From NCBI GenBank assembly GCA_029856045.1, contig JAHQWG010000015.1, positions 1-48,870 of the forward strand: a stretch of 48,870 nucleotides of DNA. The letters run 5' to 3'. Below the pieces are notes generated by a model. It saw only the letters and a list, made by a program, of their open reading frames with translations. It was not told the DNA's origin and ran no database searches. The position numbers were made by a program, and so were the translations under genes. Source of the stretch: Promethearchaeia archaeon (lineage in GTDB: Archaea; Asgardarchaeota; Lokiarchaeia; Sigyniarchaeales; SOKP01). Positions 1 through 7,310 of the stretch are shown here, one piece after another; position 1 is the first letter of the stretch; every line of letters begins with the position of its first letter.

Positions 1-85
1 CTATTAATCCGATTATGCTTATCGTCAATAACATGCTTATAATAAATAAAACTACTCTTGGATTGGCCGTCCAGCCAATAGAAAC
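1..85 (-). other. Open frame after the TAG encoding a membrane-anchor-like tail
   Basis: Directly after the TAG at 86-88, the same minus-strand frame continues for 28 sense codons to the edge. It reads a short polar stretch (VSIGWTANPR) followed by a strongly hydrophobic segment (VVLFIISMLLTISIIGLI). That is the expected shape of a C-terminal membrane anchor for the secreted protein just upstream. The open frame and fitting topology suggest one ancestral coding sequence, now split by a nonsense codon, or less likely read through. Confidence 0.5.
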
Positions 86-769
86 CTACACCGCATCCTT
101 AGGAAATGAAACCCCATAAGTATATTGTTGCATTGGAACATTTGTTTCAGTCCATGTATAAATTAAATAATCGGTACTATCAATTTCCGTGAAACTATAG
201 CTATTATATTCCCTGTAATGCCATTTAACTTCGTTTCCATTTGTGAAATTTGGTGGAAAATAAAAATTAACTTCAAGATATTCATAAGTAGGACAAAAAC
301 TAGAACTAAACCAAGTTGGAGAAAATTCAACACTTGCCAAACTTTCATTTTCATAATCGCCAAAAATCATATTTGGATTGTTTCCAATCACATAAAGCTG
401 ACCAGATTCTCCTGGATCAATATAATGCCCAGTAAGCCATATTTCAACACCAATATTTATAACTTCTGATACTTCGATATTATAACTAGGTATATCATAC
501 TCACCAATTTTTGCTTTTACACTTGATAAATCATAATCAGCAGTTGGAAAACCAATATCAACTACGTTAATCGGATCTGCCCAAGAATGACAAGTAAAGT
601 TAATCCAATATTCAATTGTAATAGACCCATCTAGTTCAATATAAACATTTGTTTTCATATAATCAACATCAAAAGAATACGTATGAGCGTTAACGTTTGT
701 AGTGGTCGAAGCAATGAAGATTATTGCTAATCCAATAATACTACTATAAATTAACCATTTTTTGTTCAT
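86..769 (-). CDS. Secreted/surface protein of unknown function, ending at an in-frame TAG
   Basis: I do not recognise the family. The protein starts with basic residues and a hydrophobic stretch (about residues 5-25) ending near VNAHTYS, which looks like a signal peptide or N-terminal anchor. The rest is beta-rich with many aromatic residues and N-glycosylation-type NxS/T sites, as in extracellular archaeal domains. I chose the ATG at 769 over two GTG codons at 784 and 781 because a GGTGA lies 8 bases upstream and it avoids overlapping the upstream gene, which ends at 778. The frame stops at TAG (86-88), but the same frame stays open beyond it to the window edge and encodes a hydrophobic helix, so the C-terminal anchor of this protein may be cut off by a nonsense codon. 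It probably forms an operon with the membrane zinc-ribbon gene 9 bases upstream. Confidence 0.65.
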   Translation of the reverse strand: MNKKWLIYSSIIGLAIIFIASTTTNVNAHTYSFDVDYMKTNVYIELDGSITIEYWINFTCHSWADPINVVDIGFPTADYDLSSVKAKIGEYDIPSYNIEVSEVINIGVEIWLTGHYIDPGESGQLYVIGNNPNMIFGDYENESLASVEFSPTWFSSSFCPTYEYLEVNFYFPPNFTNGNEVKWHYREYNSYSFTEIDSTDYLIYTWTETNVPMQQYTYGVSFPKDAV

Positions 770-777
770 TTTCTTTC

Positions 778-1164
778 TCACCACTTCACTTTATCTTTAG
801 GCAATTTAATCGCTTCCCCGCATTTCTCGCAATAAACTATTTCTTTTTTCTTCATATCCTCTGATATTTCAATTGGGGTTCCACAATTTTTACAAATCAT
901 TTCAGATGGCACATATTTTGTTTCTTCTTTTATATCCTTAGGTTCTTTAACTTTTACAATCTTATACTTGGTTCTCTGAATTAAACGCAAGATTATAACT
1001 AAAAGAGTAATGGCAATAATTATCAATAATACTCCAATTGTCAACCGTAAAACCGTTTGTGTTGGATCTACTGGGGATGCAAGTATATAAACCACACCGA
1101 AAAATGTAAGAACCACAAAAAGAATTATTGCTATAATTTTTAAAAAGATATTTGATTCACTCAT
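778..1164 (-). CDS. Two-helix membrane protein with C-terminal zinc ribbon
   Basis: This is a 128-residue protein of unknown function. Two hydrophobic segments (about residues 8-30 and 41-61) form a membrane hairpin, followed by a basic linker and a cytoplasmic-type zinc ribbon with C91-x2-C94 and C112-x2-C115. The ATG at 1164 is the only reasonable start. The gene is followed 9 bases later by the start of the secreted protein on the same strand, so the two are probably cotranscribed. Membrane-anchored zinc ribbons are common in archaea and recur in this window (16383-17546), but the ribbon alone does not define a ligand. A regulatory or scaffold role is only a guess. Confidence 0.7.
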   Translation of the reverse strand: MSESNIFLKIIAIILFVVLTFFGVVYILASPVDPTQTVLRLTIGVLLIIIAITLLVIILRLIQRTKYKIVKVKEPKDIKEETKYVPSEMICKNCGTPIEISEDMKKKEIVYCEKCGEAIKLPKDKVKW

Positions 1165-1294
1165 TTTTTTCTTAAATTTTTATATTTTTTTTTAAAATAT
1201 ATGAATTTTTTAAGTTAAAGTAGGTATAATAAGGTTGCGCACGGAATTTTTCAAAGTAGTTTCATTTAAATTATGAATTGAATAAGATTTAATT

Positions 1295-2053
1295 ATGGAT
1301 TTACAAGAAAAAATTGAAACTTGTGCAAAATGGATTGCAGAATCTGAAAAGATTGTAGCCTTTACAGGTGCTGGAATTAGCACAGAATCTGGATTACCAG
1401 ATTTTAGAGGACCTGATGGACTATGGACTCGTCGAGATAAAGGATTACCTCCCCCTAAAACCACAAAGCCTTGGCATATGGTTGAACCAAATCCTGCGCA
1501 TTACACACTTGTAGAATTGCAAGATATGAATAAATTGGATTTTCTTATCAGTCAAAATGTCGATAATCTTCATTATAAATCGGGAATTAAGCTCGAAAAA
1601 CTTGCAGAACTACATGGAAATATGACTCTAATGAAGTGCCTTCAATGTAACAAAAAAATGACGTTCGAAGATGCTGGATGGGATCAAGAAAAATGGGGTA
1701 AAGGTTATCGCACTTCAAGAATAAGAAAGGGACAACCTGCATGTCCAAATTGTGGAGGAAGGTTAATAAACTCAATTGTAAATTTCGGAGATCCATTACC
1801 ACAAGAAGATTTACGTAATTCTATAATGCACACTGAAAAATGTGATGTTTTTCTTGCAATAGGTAGTTCCCTTGTTGTTTATCCAGCTGCAGAAATGCCC
1901 GCCATAGCGTATCGAGCTGGAGCAAAGTTGATTATAATCAATAAAGGAGACACTCCATATGATAACATGGCAGATATAAAAATGAGTGAAAATGTTGCAG
2001 AAATTATCCCAGCGATTGTGAATAAAGTAAAGAAACTTATAAAAGAAAAATAA
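1295..2053 (+). CDS. Sir2 family NAD-dependent protein deacylase, SIRT6/7-like
   Basis: Sirtuins remove acetyl or longer acyl groups from lysines using NAD, giving nicotinamide and O-acyl-ADP-ribose. The NAD-binding motifs are clear: GAGIS (25-29), PDFRG (35-39) and QNVDNLH (87-93). The catalytic histidine is H107 in LAELHGN, and the zinc site is C115, C118, C150 and C153. GSSLVVYPA forms the later Rossmann part. The combination GPDGLWT after PDFRG, SQNVD-x-LH-x2-SG, and the C-terminal 'ADIKM..NVAEIIPAIV' is closer to the eukaryotic SIRT6/7 group as I know it than to bacterial CobB. One residue is unusual: N91 where most members have Gly (QN.DGLH). The gene is monocistronic, with T- and A-rich flanks. 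Possible targets include the histone-fold protein encoded at 37.2 kb, which is inference only. Confidence 0.9.
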   Translation: MDLQEKIETCAKWIAESEKIVAFTGAGISTESGLPDFRGPDGLWTRRDKGLPPPKTTKPWHMVEPNPAHYTLVELQDMNKLDFLISQNVDNLHYKSGIKLEKLAELHGNMTLMKCLQCNKKMTFEDAGWDQEKWGKGYRTSRIRKGQPACPNCGGRLINSIVNFGDPLPQEDLRNSIMHTEKCDVFLAIGSSLVVYPAAEMPAIAYRAGAKLIIINKGDTPYDNMADIKMSENVAEIIPAIVNKVKKLIKEK

Positions 2054-2196
2054 TAAATTTCTCTATTTAAAATCATTCAAACTATTAATTCAATCTTCTA
2101 GACTGTTAGAGTTTCTATTTAATAAATCTTTAAAATGAAATATTGCTGTGTTCAATAGGTTATTAAGTTAGAAAATATTTTCTAATAAAAAAGAAA

Positions 2197-3636
2197 TCAC
2201 AGTTTTAATTTCTTTAATTGTTCTTTAATTTTTTGTGTTTTTTCTGGAGTAAGGTTGTATACTTTCACGAATATAATAAACCCGATGAGAGTCAAGATCA
2301 TAGGAATAAACGCTGTATGTAATCGAATTCCAAAATTTGCCAAATCAGTTTGAGTTGTTAAATTCGGATTAAAACCTGTTAATTCATGTACAAAGGCAAA
2401 GATCAAACCTTGGGCAATAAGAGAGAATTTATTGAAGAATGTATATACTCCCATCAAAGCACCTTCGATATGTTGCCCCGCTTTTACAGTTGCCTCGTCA
2501 ATTGTATCAGCCATAACAGGATTTCTTCCAATTCTTAGGGCTCCTCCACCGATTCCGAGTAGGATACAACAAATCACCATACCAATTAAGGATTGTGCGA
2601 ACATGAATGGTAACAAGAAGATAGTGTTAAGAAAGACTCCTATTATTAACATCTTGCGATTATTATTAAGTTTTTGAGATAATATAAGCCAAGGCCAAAG
2701 TGATCCTAAAGCACCCAAGATAAATCCTGCTAAAAGATATATGGACAATTCTGCTTCCGCCTCTAAAACATATTTAGCTACATATTGGATTGATGCAGTT
2801 AAGCTTGCCCCTATTATTGCGTCCATAAAAAAAACTAAAATTACCACTACAAAATTTTTCTGAGATATCACAATTTTAAGGGTTTTCCAGAAGGATATCT
2901 TCTCTTTTTCTTCTTGTTCCATAACATACCTTGCCTTCAACTCCCTAGATTCAATATGTCCTGGAATAAGTGTTAAAAAAATAATCATATTAAAAACCAC
3001 GAATATCCAAGCCATATTCGTATATGACTGGCGGTCTCCGTATGTAATAAGCAATGGAGGAATTATAAACCCCACTGCGGTCCCTACAAGAGATAATGCC
3101 ATTCGAATTCCACCAGCTTTACGCCTATCAGTATCTAAACGAAATTTATCAGGATATAATGCAAAATGGTTCAATGAGATAATCGTAAAGAATAACTCGA
3201 AAAGACATGTAGAAATTAAGATCCATGCAAAATAAATCCAAACTCCACTTATAGGATCTAGATATGGTGGACTAAAAATAGCAGCAAGTGTTAGAATCGC
3301 AGGGATTCCCCCAATGATGATAAATGGAAATCTTTTTCCATACTTTTTCCAAAATTTTTTGGGACGATCTGCGAAATATCCTACAAGTGGATCGTTAATA
3401 GAATTCCAGATAGCATAAATGATGTAACCAAGTACCACAATCCATATATTTAATTTAACTTCAGTTTCCCAGAATAAAAAGTAAAACCCCCCAAAAATCC
3501 CGTTAAAAATGTCAAATAAAAAATCTGCCATACCAAACGAGAACATCGAACGATTAGATTCATGGAGAATGGTTGATTCCTTTAGAATTGAATCCCCATT
3601 AATATTTAAAGATCTCTTATTATTCTTTTCTTTCAT
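2197..3636 (-). CDS. MFS transporter, GPH (glycoside-pentoside-hexuronide:cation symporter) family
   Basis: A 479-residue polytopic protein with about 12 hydrophobic segments. Near the N-terminus is the GPH/MelB signature: NDPLVGYFADRPKK followed by YGKRFPFI (about residues 80-105), which corresponds to the 'NDP..G...D....GRRRP' loop of melibiose-type symporters. The cytoplasmic loop LKARYVMEQEEKEK lies in the middle and the C-terminal half carries GALRIGRNPVMADTIDEA. It is transcribed away from the FAD oxidoreductase at 3783, with 146 bases between the starts. A second, related transporter lies on the far side of that gene (5427-6884); the two share the overall plan and the LTP(D/E)K tail. 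Substrate cannot be read from the sequence; a sugar or an organic acid is most likely. Confidence 0.85.
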   Translation of the reverse strand: MKEKNNKRSLNINGDSILKESTILHESNRSMFSFGMADFLFDIFNGIFGGFYFLFWETEVKLNIWIVVLGYIIYAIWNSINDPLVGYFADRPKKFWKKYGKRFPFIIIGGIPAILTLAAIFSPPYLDPISGVWIYFAWILISTCLFELFFTIISLNHFALYPDKFRLDTDRRKAGGIRMALSLVGTAVGFIIPPLLITYGDRQSYTNMAWIFVVFNMIIFLTLIPGHIESRELKARYVMEQEEKEKISFWKTLKIVISQKNFVVVILVFFMDAIIGASLTASIQYVAKYVLEAEAELSIYLLAGFILGALGSLWPWLILSQKLNNNRKMLIIGVFLNTIFLLPFMFAQSLIGMVICCILLGIGGGALRIGRNPVMADTIDEATVKAGQHIEGALMGVYTFFNKFSLIAQGLIFAFVHELTGFNPNLTTQTDLANFGIRLHTAFIPMILTLIGFIIFVKVYNLTPEKTQKIKEQLKKLKL

Positions 3637-3782
3637 ATTACATACCTTGCCAAAATTAAATTTAAATATTTTTTAATGAAATAACATTTTAATTCTATCT
3701 ATTAATGAATTTATATAATTTTCTCTAATTCTTTATGATAAAGTAATTAATAAAGAAGTTCGAAATTAAAGTTGATAAAAAA

Positions 3783-5324
3783 TTGAAAGTAATTATTATA
3801 GGTTCCGGTTTATCTGGATTAACCGCGGGTGCTTATTTAATTCGTAAAGGATATGACGTTACAATTTATGAACAGTTTTCAGAGATAGGAGGAGTTACAG
3901 CAACAATCCACAAAGATGGATATTCTTGGGATCTCGGACCTCTTCTCTTGGAAGGTTTTGCACCTCATGAAAAACTTGGTAGAGTTCTAGCAGAGTTAGG
4001 TTTAACCGATAAAATAACAATAATAAGAGAAGATCGTGGACAATGGTTTCAAGATTTTGAATTTTGGAGGCCAAAAGAATATGAGGGACCTTATTGGAGG
4101 CGAGAATTGCTAAAAAAAAAATTTCCATCTGAAAGCTTAGCATTGGATCGATATTATGAGTTCTATGATCAAATGATGACGCTTTTAGCAGTTGTAAACC
4201 AATTAGAATGGACAAAAGGATTAAAAGCTATCTGGCTTAAATTAAAGCTACTTCCAAAATTTTTAAAAGTAAAGAAGTGGATGGATTGGAACGCTGCTCA
4301 AGTTATGGATTTTTTCTTTAAAGAACCTAAAATAAAGGCAATATATTTGGGAATTTTAGCAGATTTTGTAATAAAGCCGAGTGAGTTCTATGGATTGGGA
4401 GTACCAGCAGTCAATATAGAGACTGCTTTTGATAAACGCATACCCCTTGAGATTAAAGGAGGTAAATTGCCTACATACCATTATATAGAAGGTGGTTGTG
4501 AACAATTAGTAAAAGCATTTGCAGATTATATTACTACTAACGGAGGAAAAATTCATACAAATAGTTTAGTTCAAAAAATTATTATTGAAAATGAACGGAC
4601 TATGGGAGTAAAATTAGAAAATGGGAATGTTATACAAGGTGATCTAGTATTAGCTAGTGGTAGTGCTCATAAAACCTTTTTTAATTTAATTGGACGAGAA
4701 CATTTGTCCGCAGATTTCGTCAAAAATCTTGAAAATCTAGTTCATATGGAGTCTGTATTGATGGTGCATATTGGAATTGATTTTGATCCTACTCCATATC
4801 AACGGGCCGCTCTTTGCTACTATTACCTCACATATGATATTGAAGAAGGTGTTAATCACTGCAGATCGGGTGATTATCACGAAGGGAAAGAAGGGTTTTT
4901 AATATATATACCATCTCTCCATTCTCCAGAGATGGCTCCAGAGGGGAAATATGCAGTTACTGTATATACAATTGCACCTGATCAGCTAAGTGAAGGGAAT
5001 TGGACAGAACGTAGAGAAGAACTTGCAGAAAAATTGCTAATAGAGGCTGAAAAGATTATCCCAAACTTAAGAGAAAGAACACAAACCAAAATAATTCTCA
5101 CTCCAGACGATTTTAAAAATAGAATCAATGTTGATCGTCATAGTTTCGGTGGATTGCCTCCAGTTATAGGGCAACAAGGACCTCCTCACCGAACACCAAT
5201 CCATGGATTCTGGTTTATAGGCGCACAAAGTGAATCAGGTGGTGGAGTGGCAGGTGTTGTTGCTGGAACTCGAAAAGCAGTCCAGATGATATTTAAAGAG
5301 AAATCTCGAGTATATGAAAAATAA
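3783..5324 (+). CDS. FAD-dependent oxidoreductase of the phytoene desaturase/retinol saturase type
   Basis: A 513-residue flavoprotein. The N-terminal dinucleotide fold has G7-S-G9-L-S-G12 and E30 at the end of the second strand (YEQFSEIGG), where it would contact the adenosine ribose. The C-terminal FAD segment is FWFIGAQSESGGGVAG (about 475-490). This pattern is typical of the CrtI/carotenoid isomerase/retinol 13,14-reductase superfamily, which removes, adds or rearranges hydrogens on polyenes or other lipids. No phytoene synthase or prenyltransferase lies nearby, so a carotenoid role is unproven. The start is a TTG at 3783 with little room for a leader, so it may be leaderless. It is flanked by two GPH transporters; the downstream one is on the same strand 102 bases later, which suggests a shared substrate or product. 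Confidence 0.8.
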   Translation: MKVIIIGSGLSGLTAGAYLIRKGYDVTIYEQFSEIGGVTATIHKDGYSWDLGPLLLEGFAPHEKLGRVLAELGLTDKITIIREDRGQWFQDFEFWRPKEYEGPYWRRELLKKKFPSESLALDRYYEFYDQMMTLLAVVNQLEWTKGLKAIWLKLKLLPKFLKVKKWMDWNAAQVMDFFFKEPKIKAIYLGILADFVIKPSEFYGLGVPAVNIETAFDKRIPLEIKGGKLPTYHYIEGGCEQLVKAFADYITTNGGKIHTNSLVQKIIIENERTMGVKLENGNVIQGDLVLASGSAHKTFFNLIGREHLSADFVKNLENLVHMESVLMVHIGIDFDPTPYQRAALCYYYLTYDIEEGVNHCRSGDYHEGKEGFLIYIPSLHSPEMAPEGKYAVTVYTIAPDQLSEGNWTERREELAEKLLIEAEKIIPNLRERTQTKIILTPDDFKNRINVDRHSFGGLPPVIGQQGPPHRTPIHGFWFIGAQSESGGGVAGVVAGTRKAVQMIFKEKSRVYEK

Positions 5325-5426
5325 CGTTGGAGACAAAATCTCTATAAATTTAAAAAATATTTTAAGAAGTTAAAAGAAAATTAATATAAATAATTATAAA
5401 ATTATCTAAAAAAAAATGATATAGAA

Positions 5427-6884
5427 ATGAATGATAAAGTAGAAGAAAGGGAAGTTTATGAGAATTCTAAAAAAATCATGGCGAGCTATGGAACCACTCA
5501 ATTTTTCGGTCAATGGATAACTGGGCCCTTTTCATTTTACGTTTTCTTTTTCTTTAAGCAAGAGATTGGTCTCAATGTTATATTAGCTATGACGGCGATG
5601 ATTATATACGCTGCTTGGAATGCAGTTAATGATCCTCTATTTGGTTATCTAATAGAACGTTTTCATATGAAATGGGAAAAACGTTGGGGAAAAAGATTTC
5701 CTTGGATTATAATTGGAGCTATTCCTTGGCTTTTTTCATATTTACTTATTTATATGGTTCCACTTGAGTGGGATCCAATTGCTGATCCTTCGGCTAATTG
5801 GCCAGTTTTTACTTGGTATGTATTGACAACAATATTATTTGATACTCTATTTACAATATGGAATGTGAACACTACAGCAATATATCCGGACAAATTTCGA
5901 GGATTAAATGAACGGAGAACCGCTGGAGGTATTGGTACACTTATAGGTATTCTAGGTATCGTTTTTTCTTCTATAATTCCACCACTTTTTATTAACGAGG
6001 GTGTTCCTCAAACCTATAGAACCGCAGCTTGGATGGGCATAGGTTTAGGGATAATTATATTTCTCTTTATGATTCCGGGAATATTTGAAGATAAAAAAAC
6101 GAGAGCTCGGTATGAAGAAAGGAGGATAAAATTAGAAGGAAAAGAAGCTGAGAAATTCCTTAAAACTGCTAGAAGAGTAATTACTGATAGACGTTTCATG
6201 GTAAAAACTATATACTTTTTTGGTTATCAAGCAGCCGTTGCACTATTGTCTGCGTCTGCTCAATTTATGGTAATATTCGTTATTGGAGGAACCACGCCCG
6301 ATATTAGCATTTTTATGGCTGCGATGCTTTTAGGTGCTCTTGGATCCGTCCCACTCTGGCTTTATTTTTCGAAGAAAGTAAATAACAATAAGAAAATGAG
6401 TTTAATAGCAGGTTTTGCAATGGTTCTTACATTTTTACCAATATTCTTTGCTGTCGGTTATGTATTTTATTTCATTGCTTTACTTTTATTCGGAATTGGC
6501 TTGGGGGGTCAGTGGTTCATGGATCCACCGGCTATGGGTGATGTCCTCGATGATCTCGCATTAAGAACAGGAAAAAGAGAAGAAGCAATCTATTATGGAT
6601 ATCAAACTTTCTTTATTCGATTTGGAGAGGCATTTAAAGTAATTATAATCGCTATTGTTCATATAATGGTTGGTTTTCCAGAAGGTGTTGCGACTTATCA
6701 AGAATTGGTAAATGAAGTTGGAGCAGAAAATGTTTTCTTACCATTATTAGGGATTCGATTACACTCAGCTCTCATTCCAGCAATATTAGTTCTCATAACA
6801 ATCTTTATCTTTTGGAAATGGTATGATTTAACACCTGATAAAGTTGAAAAAAATAGAATCAAATTAAAAGAACTTGGAATCTAA
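5427..6884 (+). CDS. MFS transporter, GPH family (second copy)
   Basis: A 485-residue polytopic membrane protein with the same GPH hallmarks as the gene at 2197: WNAVNDPLFGYLIERF and RWGKRFPWIIIGAIPW near the N-terminus, a charged central loop (KKTRARYEERR), and PPAMGDVLDDLALRTG in the C-terminal half. It follows the FAD oxidoreductase on the same strand and is probably cotranscribed with it. The two GPH proteins differ enough in loops and length to be an old duplication rather than a recent one. A stem-loop plus T-run ends the unit 7 bases after the stop. It likely couples uptake or export of a glycoside or related compound to a cation gradient. Confidence 0.85.
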   Translation: MNDKVEEREVYENSKKIMASYGTTQFFGQWITGPFSFYVFFFFKQEIGLNVILAMTAMIIYAAWNAVNDPLFGYLIERFHMKWEKRWGKRFPWIIIGAIPWLFSYLLIYMVPLEWDPIADPSANWPVFTWYVLTTILFDTLFTIWNVNTTAIYPDKFRGLNERRTAGGIGTLIGILGIVFSSIIPPLFINEGVPQTYRTAAWMGIGLGIIIFLFMIPGIFEDKKTRARYEERRIKLEGKEAEKFLKTARRVITDRRFMVKTIYFFGYQAAVALLSASAQFMVIFVIGGTTPDISIFMAAMLLGALGSVPLWLYFSKKVNNNKKMSLIAGFAMVLTFLPIFFAVGYVFYFIALLLFGIGLGGQWFMDPPAMGDVLDDLALRTGKREEAIYYGYQTFFIRFGEAFKVIIIAIVHIMVGFPEGVATYQELVNEVGAENVFLPLLGIRLHSALIPAILVLITIFIFWKWYDLTPDKVEKNRIKLKELGI

Positions 6885-6890
6885 AACAGA

Positions 6891-6936
6891 TTATCCTTCC
6901 GTGAACCTAATCACCTAAGGATAACAAATTTTTTTT
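6891..6936 (+). terminator. Stem-loop followed by T8
   Basis: TTATCCTT (6891-6898) pairs exactly with AAGGATAA (6917-6924), and a run of eight T follows at 6929-6936. It begins 6 bases after the stop of the second GPH transporter. Archaeal termination needs mainly the T-run, so the stem may instead protect the 3' end. Confidence 0.6.
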
Positions 6937-7065
6937 ATTTTAATCGAGTATAAAAATTAATATTTTTTCCTATTTTTCCAATTTTTAAAATTCTCATCTA
7001 TTTTACGAAAATTTTTACAATAATAAAAAATAAATAATAATATCCCCATTAATTATTGAAGAAAT

Positions 7066-7305
7066 ATGACCGATATTTCATTTTCTGTATCTAAGGAATT
7101 ATTAAAAAGAATGAAAAAATATCCCGAAATTAAATGGGATACAATTGCACAGGCTGCTGTTGAAAATTACCTCCAAAAATTGGAAATTGCAGATAAAATT
7201 ACCTCTAAAAGCACTTTTACTCTAGAAGACGCTGAAATGATAGGTAATGAGATAAAACAAAAAATTTGGGAAAAACACAAAATATACTTAGAAAATCTTC
7301 CTTAA
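7066..7305 (+). CDS. Ribbon-helix-helix, VapB-antitoxin-like protein
   Basis: A 79-residue protein whose first half (ISFSVSKELLKRMKKYPEI.W..IAQAAVENYL) has the beta-helix-helix pattern of a ribbon-helix-helix DNA-binding domain, as in archaeal VapB antitoxins. The second half is helical and charged and could bind a partner. No free-standing VapC toxin gene lies beside it. The next gene, only 5 bases away and convergent, encodes a large PIN-ATPase, which is not a classical VapC partner. It is either an orphan antitoxin or a stand-alone small regulator. The ATG at 7066 sits in an A/T-rich region without a Shine-Dalgarno site. Confidence 0.6.
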   Translation: MTDISFSVSKELLKRMKKYPEIKWDTIAQAAVENYLQKLEIADKITSKSTFTLEDAEMIGNEIKQKIWEKHKIYLENLP

Positions 7306-7310
7306 AATAC

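Noticed and set aside
86-88. Amber codon as pyrrolysine
   Set aside because: Several other genes end in TAG followed within a few codons by further stops, no pyl genes are in the window, and the protein is not of a methylamine methyltransferase type.
7066-7305. VapBC toxin-antitoxin pair made with the adjacent PIN protein
   Set aside because: The PIN protein is a large fusion with an ATPase and is transcribed in the opposite direction, unlike classical VapC toxins.
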